Assembly: GCF_007748035.1 (NCBI RefSeq)
Contig: NZ_CP036278.1
Span: 3,534,001-3,598,000 of the forward strand
Origin: Aeoliella mucimassa
GTDB lineage: Bacteria > Planctomycetota > Planctomycetia > Pirellulales > Lacipirellulaceae
DNA length: 64,000 nucleotides
Reading direction: 5' to 3'
Under the pieces are notes generated by a model. The model was not told the DNA's origin. It ran no database searches and saw nothing but the letters and a program-made list of their open reading frames with translations. Positions 56,507 through 64,000 of this stretch are shown here, one piece after another. Made by a program: the position numbers and the translations under genes. Positions within the stretch are counted from its first letter, which is position 1. Each line of letters opens with the position of its first letter.

Positions 56507-56837
56507 ACATTTGTTCCTGCGGGTCAGTTACTGGGCTATTTGCCCTGACCGGGAAGTAAAGAGTATATCGTGTGTGGCCGACTCCGGCAAAGGGGGGCGT
56601 CCACCAGCAATACTACCTCACAAATAAAGCGTATCGTCCATCGAAATGGGAATGCCTGAGCGATTCTTGCCGAAATATATATTGGTTGATCGTCAGGGGG
56701 AACTTTCTCCGATGTTTCGACCCGCTGGTGCTGGCAACTTGGTTGCCGGCTCGCCTCGTGGTCGATAGGTTTCCTATAGAGACCCTTCGGTTGGCTCGTG
56801 GTTCGCCTAAACCCTCGCAATTTCTGAGTATATTTCT

Positions 56838-58352
56838 ATGCCATCCGCCGATGCCCATCTCGACCTGGTTGAGCTGCCGTCGGCGATCGACTCTGATATC
56901 ACCCCTCCTGGCCGGCGGCCAGCTTCGGCCATGGACCCCAATTCCGAGGAGCCCCCTGCCCTGGTCGAACCGCTGTTCGACTTCGGCTCGGTGATTCGCG
57001 GTGCCCCGCCGTGGCTTTTGAGTGCGGCAATACACATGGTGGCTTTCATTGTGCTTGGCCTATTGGCCATGGTGGTAGTGGAGGATAGCCCGTTCGTCTT
57101 GGTGGCGGAGTTTGGTGAAAACGACATCGATGCCGATCTCGATGCGATTCCCGATCTTACTCCCACCGCCGACCTGGAGCTTCAGACCGACGAAATCATG
57201 CCGCAGGACTTGCCGGTGGTCGAAAACCCATTCAGCATGCCTGATCTGACTGCGATTCAACCCAACGGACTGGTGCTGGGGAGCGATACTCCTTCGATAT
57301 CAGTCGGACTGGAGCTAAAAGGTCGTGAGCCTGGCATGCGCGAAGCGATGCTGGCAGCCACCGGTGGAACATCTGGCACCGAGAACGCCGTGATCGAGGG
57401 ACTCAAGTGGCTCGCCCGCAATCAACGACGTGATGGTTCATGGAGTTTACAGGGCCCCTATCGTGGTGGGGCGACTAGCCGTGAGAACCTCGAGGCGGCC
57501 ACCGCCATGGCGCTACTCGCCTTTCAAGGGCATGGACATACTCACAAATCGCCGCCCGAAGATCCTTTCTACCGAGTTGTCGCCCGAGGCTGGCATTGGC
57601 TCCTTTCACAACAGCACGACGATGGGCATTTTTATGGCGAAGTCGGCAACGACCGCCTGTATACCCACGCCCAGTGCACGATGGCTTTATGCGAACTCTA
57701 TGCCATGACAGGCGACTACGAACTTCGTAAGCCCGCCCAAAAAGCGGTGGACTACTGCGTAAAGATTCAAACCAAGAAAGGGGGCTGGCGTTACACTCCC
57801 GGAACCGATGAAGACCTTTCGGTGACCGGTTGGTTTGCGATGGCACTGCAGAGCGCCCGGATGGCTGGCGTCGAAGTCCCTAGCGACACGTTCGAGAACC
57901 TAAGAAATTACTTGAACAGCTTCGATCACGAATATGGCAGTCGCTATTCCTACCAACCCAACCAAAGTGTGACCCCTGCGATGACAGCCGAAGGCTTGCT
58001 TTGCCGGCAGTACCTGGGATGGTCTCGAGACGATCATCGCCTTGTAGACGGAGTGAGCTATCTGCGAGGCTTCTTACCGGAGTGGAACGAACGCAATATG
58101 TATCACTGGTACTATGCGACGCAGGTGATGCATCACATGGAGGGAGAGCCCTGGAAAGAGTGGAACGGCATCATGCGCGAATTACTCCCCAGCAAGCAAG
58201 AAAAAACGGGCCGCGAACGTGGCAGCTGGACTCAAGCGGGCGACCGTCATGGCACCGCAGGCGGCCGACTCTACACCACCTGCCTGTCGATTTACATCCT
58301 GGAGGTCTACTACCGCCACCTGCCGCTCTACAGCAACCGCGTGATGCACTAG
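56838..58352 (+). CDS. Membrane-anchored squalene-cyclase/prenyltransferase-fold protein
   Basis: An N-terminal soluble stretch leads into one membrane helix (AAIHMVAFIVLGLLAMVVV, about residue 60). From about residue 180 there are repeated terpenoid-cyclase (alpha-6) units with the typical QRRDGSWSLQG, QQHDDGHFYGE and TKKGGWRYTPG turns. The acid motif of true squalene-hopene cyclases (DxDD) is not evident, so enzymatic activity is uncertain. Such proteins are common in planctomycete genomes and their role is unknown. The gene is ordinary chromosome, with no sign of transfer. Confidence 0.75.
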   Translation: MPSADAHLDLVELPSAIDSDITPPGRRPASAMDPNSEEPPALVEPLFDFGSVIRGAPPWLLSAAIHMVAFIVLGLLAMVVVEDSPFVLVAEFGENDIDADLDAIPDLTPTADLELQTDEIMPQDLPVVENPFSMPDLTAIQPNGLVLGSDTPSISVGLELKGREPGMREAMLAATGGTSGTENAVIEGLKWLARNQRRDGSWSLQGPYRGGATSRENLEAATAMALLAFQGHGHTHKSPPEDPFYRVVARGWHWLLSQQHDDGHFYGEVGNDRLYTHAQCTMALCELYAMTGDYELRKPAQKAVDYCVKIQTKKGGWRYTPGTDEDLSVTGWFAMALQSARMAGVEVPSDTFENLRNYLNSFDHEYGSRYSYQPNQSVTPAMTAEGLLCRQYLGWSRDDHRLVDGVSYLRGFLPEWNERNMYHWYYATQVMHHMEGEPWKEWNGIMRELLPSKQEKTGRERGSWTQAGDRHGTAGGRLYTTCLSIYILEVYYRHLPLYSNRVMH

Positions 58353-58359
58353 ACCCAAA

Positions 58360-58432
58360 CGCCCCCGGCAGGATTCGAACCTGCGACACACGGTTTAGGA
58401 AACCGATGCTCTATCCCCTGAGCTACGGGGGC
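58360..58432 (-). tRNA. tRNA-Arg (CCT)
   Basis: A 73-base cloverleaf on the minus strand: GCCCCCG acceptor paired with CGGGGGC, D stem GCTC/GAGC, anticodon loop TTCCTAA (anticodon CCT), T loop TTCGAAT. CCA is not encoded. Position 27:43 is an unpaired U-U. Confidence 0.93.
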
Positions 58433-58564
58433 AACGCTTCGTTGCCATGGGCAAGGGACTCTTGGCCGATGGCGAAAAGTCCGCAGCCGAGTATTCTACC
58501 AAGCCGGTAACTTAGTGGGAACCTCGTCCGTCCCCCCCCCGTCGACGGTGCTGATTGTCGGTCG

Positions 58565-61318
58565 TTAGCCGGTAGTTCGCATGTCGGCTGCCACGCCTTT
58601 GATGGCTAGCTGACTCACCCGGTCGAGTTCCTCGACGGCGGCTTCGTCAGTTGTTTTCAGCTTGGTTCGGCGGAGCAGTTCGACTTGGATGAAGTTCAGC
58701 GGATCGACGTACCGGTTTCGCACCGTGATCGAACGCTTCAGCCAAGGAATGTCTTGCAGTAAGGATTCGCTGCCGGTGATCACTTCCAGCGCTTCGCGGG
58801 TGCGTTGGTGTTCGGCATAGATTGCCTCGGCGATCCGCTCGATTGGTTCGGGGTCGGCGGCCGACTCCATTGCCAATGCGACGTAGCGACGGAACACCGG
58901 CATGTTGGCCTTCGACACTGCCAGCACCGCATTGTCGACCATGGCACGGAAGTAACGCCAGCTGCGGTACATCTCTTGCAGTTTGGCGGTTGCTTCTGGA
59001 TCTTTTAATTCCTCAGCGACCGCGGTTCCCATTCCGTACCAAGCAGGCAGCAAGCATCGGCACTGCGTCCAGGAGAAGACCCATGGGATCGCTCGAAGGT
59101 CCTCGATCCGATCGCTCCCCTTGCGTTTCGCGGGGCGCGAGCCGATTTGCAACCGTTCGATGCCGTCGATCGGCGTCGCATTGCGGAAGAAGCTGACAAA
59201 GCCGGGCTGCTCGATCAACGACCGATAGGCCTTGAGCGAGCATTGAGCCATGCGTTCGCCGAAGCCTCGCCAGACGTCGATCTGGTCGGTTGAATAATCG
59301 TGCGTTGCTGCCATGAGCGTGCTCCAGAACACCTGCTCCAGATGCCGATAGGCAACCAGCGTGTCGTCGTATCGTTCGGCCAACACCTCGCCCTGCTCGG
59401 TCAATCGCAACGAGCCGTCGAACGTTTCGCCTGGCAGCGAAAGAATCGCGCGGGCGGTGGGGCCGCCGCCGCGGCCGAGCGAGCCACCACGGCCATGGAA
59501 GAATCCAACGTGCACGCCGAGTTGCTTACAGGTTTCGAACACTTCGATCTGACCAAGTTGCAGTGCCCAGTTCGCAGCCAGATAGCCGCCATCTTTGGTG
59601 CTGTCGCTGTATCCAACCATCACGGTTTGCTGATCGCCGAGTGCACGAACATGCTCGCGATACTCGGTGACTGCCAGAGCATCGCGCAACACTTGCGATC
59701 CATGCTGCAGGTCGGAAACCGTTTCGAGCAACGGCACAATCGGCAGTCGCAGTTCCGGGTCACTGGGATGGCCTCCGTCGACACGCTCCGACCACTTCCA
59801 TAACCAGAGAACATTGAGCAAGTCGCTCGCGTTGTGGGTCATGCTTACTACATGCATGCCGAGTGGTCCCATGCCAAATCGGCGAGCGATGCGACGGAGC
59901 ACGCGGAACAGTTGAAGCGTCTCGCGGGCGATGCTCGACACCTCGACCGGCGACAGGTTCGGGGCGACTGGCAATGTTTGTTGCAGTACCTCCATCCGGC
60001 GTTCTTCAGTCAGTTCGCCATCGCCGATCAGTCGCGTAGCACGCCAAATCTCTTCGATTACCGACTTATAGACTTCGGAATGCTGACGAATGTCGAGCCG
60101 GGCGAAGTGCAATCCGAAAACCGTGATCTGATCGAGCCACGCCTGCAACTCCGAGCTAGCGATTTCGACATTGCCAGTCTCAATCAATGCACTTTTCACC
60201 AACTCCAGATCGGCGGCCAACTCCTTCGACGACACATAGGCACCATCGGGCCAAGGTCCTTCGAGACCAAGCGCGCGGGTCTGCTCGAGTCGCCACCAAA
60301 TCACGCGCAGCCACTGGCGGTAGCCTTCCTCCGGTGCAAGTCCTTCGAGTTCGGCCTGTAAGGCTGGCCAATTCTCGCAAGCGGACTCCGTTTGAGTAAG
60401 CAAATCGTCGCAGCTATGTGTGTGACTGCATGCCATGCTCAGCGATTCAAGCAATCGCTTGCAGGTATCGAGATGGGCCTCGACCGCGGCATGACGCAGC
60501 CACAACACGGTTTGTAAAGTGATGTCGGAAGTTACGTGAGGATGGCCGTCGCGGTCGCCCCCCATCCAACTACCAAATCGCAGTACGCGCGGCACAGTAA
60601 CCGGTTGGTCGGGGAAGTATTCGGTGATCGCGTCGCGGAGGTCGCGAATGATTCGCGGAGCCGTTCGCCATAATGGTTCTTGAATCGCCAGCCCCCGGCG
60701 CACTTCCTCCAACACAGTGGGACGCATCGGGCGGACGAGGTTGGTTTGCCAGAGCTTGAGCAACTCCAGCTTGATCTTCTCTTCAATCGCTTTCACATCG
60801 CCTTGCGATAGATTGCCCGCATCGCGATCGGCCAGCAGATGGCGAATCAAACGCAGCTTCGAACGTAGGCTTTGTCGCTTCGCTTCGGTGGGATGCGCGG
60901 TGAATACCAACTCGATATCAATCTTTTCGAGCGCGGCTTGTACCTCTTCGGCGGAAAACTCTTGATCCTTAAGCGTCGCTACACCGGCACGCACCGATTC
61001 GTGATAGGGACCGGGATAGCACTCGCTCGCCCGTTCGCGGAGCACTCGCATCCGCTGACGGTCTTCGGCCAGATTGGCTAACTCAAGGAAAAGGCTGAAG
61101 GCCTTGACCACAATCCGAATTTGATCGAGCGAGAGCCCAGCCAGCCGTTCGGCAAGTTGCTCGCCGGCGGTTTCGTCGCCATCGCAAAATCGCCGGGCTT
61201 CGGCCCGCACGGCTTCGACCAACTCAAAGGCCTCAGCGCCTTCGAAGCGAGCAAATGCATCGCCAAATTCACGGCCAAGGTAATCAACTTCTTCACGGAG
61301 TTTCTGGTCGCTGGGCAT
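58565..61318 (-). CDS. ppc: Phosphoenolpyruvate carboxylase
   Basis: The 917-residue protein has the complete family pattern: VFTAHPTEAKR, WMGGDRDGHPHVT, the catalytic FFHGRGGSLGRGGGPT and GYSDSTKDGGYLAANW, and the C-terminal MRTTG (usually MRNTG). It fixes bicarbonate onto phosphoenolpyruvate to give oxaloacetate, refilling the TCA cycle in the cytoplasm. Length agrees with bacterial ppc. It is a single-gene unit with a 250-base gap to oxyR. Confidence 0.97.
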   Translation of the reverse strand: MPSDQKLREEVDYLGREFGDAFARFEGAEAFELVEAVRAEARRFCDGDETAGEQLAERLAGLSLDQIRIVVKAFSLFLELANLAEDRQRMRVLRERASECYPGPYHESVRAGVATLKDQEFSAEEVQAALEKIDIELVFTAHPTEAKRQSLRSKLRLIRHLLADRDAGNLSQGDVKAIEEKIKLELLKLWQTNLVRPMRPTVLEEVRRGLAIQEPLWRTAPRIIRDLRDAITEYFPDQPVTVPRVLRFGSWMGGDRDGHPHVTSDITLQTVLWLRHAAVEAHLDTCKRLLESLSMACSHTHSCDDLLTQTESACENWPALQAELEGLAPEEGYRQWLRVIWWRLEQTRALGLEGPWPDGAYVSSKELAADLELVKSALIETGNVEIASSELQAWLDQITVFGLHFARLDIRQHSEVYKSVIEEIWRATRLIGDGELTEERRMEVLQQTLPVAPNLSPVEVSSIARETLQLFRVLRRIARRFGMGPLGMHVVSMTHNASDLLNVLWLWKWSERVDGGHPSDPELRLPIVPLLETVSDLQHGSQVLRDALAVTEYREHVRALGDQQTVMVGYSDSTKDGGYLAANWALQLGQIEVFETCKQLGVHVGFFHGRGGSLGRGGGPTARAILSLPGETFDGSLRLTEQGEVLAERYDDTLVAYRHLEQVFWSTLMAATHDYSTDQIDVWRGFGERMAQCSLKAYRSLIEQPGFVSFFRNATPIDGIERLQIGSRPAKRKGSDRIEDLRAIPWVFSWTQCRCLLPAWYGMGTAVAEELKDPEATAKLQEMYRSWRYFRAMVDNAVLAVSKANMPVFRRYVALAMESAADPEPIERIAEAIYAEHQRTREALEVITGSESLLQDIPWLKRSITVRNRYVDPLNFIQVELLRRTKLKTTDEAAVEELDRVSQLAIKGVAADMRTTG

Positions 61319-61571
61319 AGGCTAGATTGGTGGTCTGATTCTTTTTTGAAGGATTGGAACTGGCAACGTTGGTCAAAGTAACCCTGACTGTATAGGGCGT
61401 GACTACTCACTTCACAAGTGCGGCAACTACCTAAGCTGCCTAAGTTTCGCGAAAGCAGCAAAGTGAAGGCGTTTTCCCCATCAGTCAGATTCACAAAGTC
61501 CTGTGTTGGGGCCACTTTACTTGCCAAGTGTCTAGTTTGCAAAGCATCTTTGGGTGAGAGAGTCGAGAGGA

Positions 61572-62462
61572 TCACGCCGAATAATGTTCGCTACAGTATT
61601 CACGCAGCTTATCACGCAAGGCTAGCAGCAGCCGACTCTCGAATCGGTAAGGATTCCAGGCCATGGCCACGGTGCGCTTCGGCTTTGCACCATCGAATGA
61701 ACGATAGACTCTGGTTTTCGAAGCGTCGCAGCGGTGCGCCATCTTCGGAATCATCGACACGCCATGCCCTAGCGATACCAGTTCCTGCACGGTTGCCAGC
61801 TGACTGGTGCGTTCGACCGCTACCGGCTGAAACGATCGTTGGCGGCACGAACTTACCACGCTGCTGGTCAAGCAGTGTGCTTCCCCCAGCAACACAAACG
61901 GGTACGGCTCGACATCGTCGACAACCACTCTCTTTTTCGTTGCCAAAGGATGTCCGACCGGCATCGTTAACAGTAATTCTTCGTCGAACAGTGCTTCGGT
62001 ATCGACGTACTTCGCTGCAATCGGCAGCGCTAAGATCGCCAAGTCGACCTCTCCTTGTTTGCAGGACGCCAGCAGGTTGTCGGTAGTTTCTTCCTGCACA
62101 ATCATCACCGCTTCGGCGAACTGCTCACGGAAATAGCGGAGAAAGTCTGGCAGAAAGTAGGGCGCAATCGTGGGAATTGCCCCGATGCGCAATCGACCGC
62201 TCCGCCCGTCGTCGGTCATCTCGGCTTTGGTATCGTCGAGGATGCCGATGATTTGCTCGGCGCGACTTTTCAACAATACACCTGCATCGGTGAGTGCCAC
62301 CGCGCGAGTCTTACGCTCTAATAACGGCTGGCCGAACTCTTCTTCCAGTCGTTGAATCGACCGGCTGAGTGTCGGTTGCGAGATGGCGAGCTCCTCGGCA
62401 GCCCTGGTAATATTGCCAAGCCGGGCAACCTGCAAAAACTGCTTAAGTTGTTCGATGTCCAT
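61572..62462 (-). CDS. oxyR: OxyR-type LysR regulator
   Basis: The N-terminal winged HTH ([45 protein letters not shown]) is that of LysR regulators. In the effector domain two cysteines stand eight residues apart (Cys197 and Cys206 in [11 protein letters not shown]), the redox pair of OxyR. It is divergent from katG with 178 bases between, the classic arrangement in which OxyR senses peroxide and switches on catalase. Confidence 0.85.
   Translation of the reverse strand: MDIEQLKQFLQVARLGNITRAAEELAISQPTLSRSIQRLEEEFGQPLLERKTRAVALTDAGVLLKSRAEQIIGILDDTKAEMTDDGRSGRLRIGAIPTIAPYFLPDFLRYFREQFAEAVMIVQEETTDNLLASCKQGEVDLAILALPIAAKYVDTEALFDEELLLTMPVGHPLATKKRVVVDDVEPYPFVLLGEAHCLTSSVVSSCRQRSFQPVAVERTSQLATVQELVSLGHGVSMIPKMAHRCDASKTRVYRSFDGAKPKRTVAMAWNPYRFESRLLLALRDKLREYCSEHYSA

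Positions 62463-64000
<1,538 letters not shown>

Overview
The window comes from a planctomycete, most likely of the Pirellulales type. The evidence is the combination of prepilin-like DUF1559 proteins, PEP-CTERM (exosortase) substrates with dockerin-like calcium repeats, an ECF sigma/FecR-LamG pair, a DUF1580 protein and planctomycete-style tyrosine integrases. No rRNA is present. Two tRNA genes lie at the right: initiator-type tRNA-Met and tRNA-Arg(CCT).

Layout. 1-2.4 kb: the end of a membrane-anchored protein gene and a decayed integrase. 2.9-13.2 kb: a minus-strand cell-surface cluster (glycerophosphodiesterase lipoprotein, ECF sigma factor with FecR-LamG partner, PEP-CTERM protein, DUF1559 protein, EF-hand lipoprotein, and one 1320-residue frame that joins three complete exosortase substrates). 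14.3-20.7 kb: a plasmid- or phage-like replication module (small HTH protein, primase-helicase gene split by an IS630 element, candidate origin, miniature sliding clamp). 21.4-39.2 kb: a tight minus-strand operon that looks like a large antiphage system: DEAD helicase-DUF1998-nuclease, SNF2 helicase, adenine methyltransferase, zinc-hook ATPase, two small proteins and a DUF262-HNH protein, headed by a small HTH gene. It shares parts with class 1 DISARM and with helicase-methylase-ATPase systems, but I cannot match the whole gene set to a named type. Two IS630 copies that appear identical (15.5 and 39.9 kb) bracket the clamp module and this operon.

41.4-44.9 kb: the end of a first integrative element (HTH protein, internally deleted primase, tyrosine integrase), whose integrase gene runs into a 45-bp copy of the 3' half of the tRNA-Met gene. 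44.8-56.5 kb: a second element of about 11.6 kb, bounded by that copy and by the intact tRNA-Met gene. It carries a type II-C-like CRISPR-Cas set (cas2, cas9, a divergent tracrRNA with its own promoter and terminator, cas1), a rolling-circle type replication initiator, a zinc-ribbon protein, DUF1580 and its own integrase. The CRISPR array is nearly gone: I see one good repeat with two degenerate ones beside cas2 and one further repeat beside cas9. All good repeats pair with the tracrRNA anti-repeat. An IS3 element sits between cas9 and cas2, inside a small open reading frame that becomes continuous when the IS is removed.

56.5-64 kb: ordinary chromosome: a squalene-cyclase-fold membrane protein, tRNA-Arg, ppc, and a divergent oxyR-katG pair in which KatG has an export signal; katG runs off the right edge.
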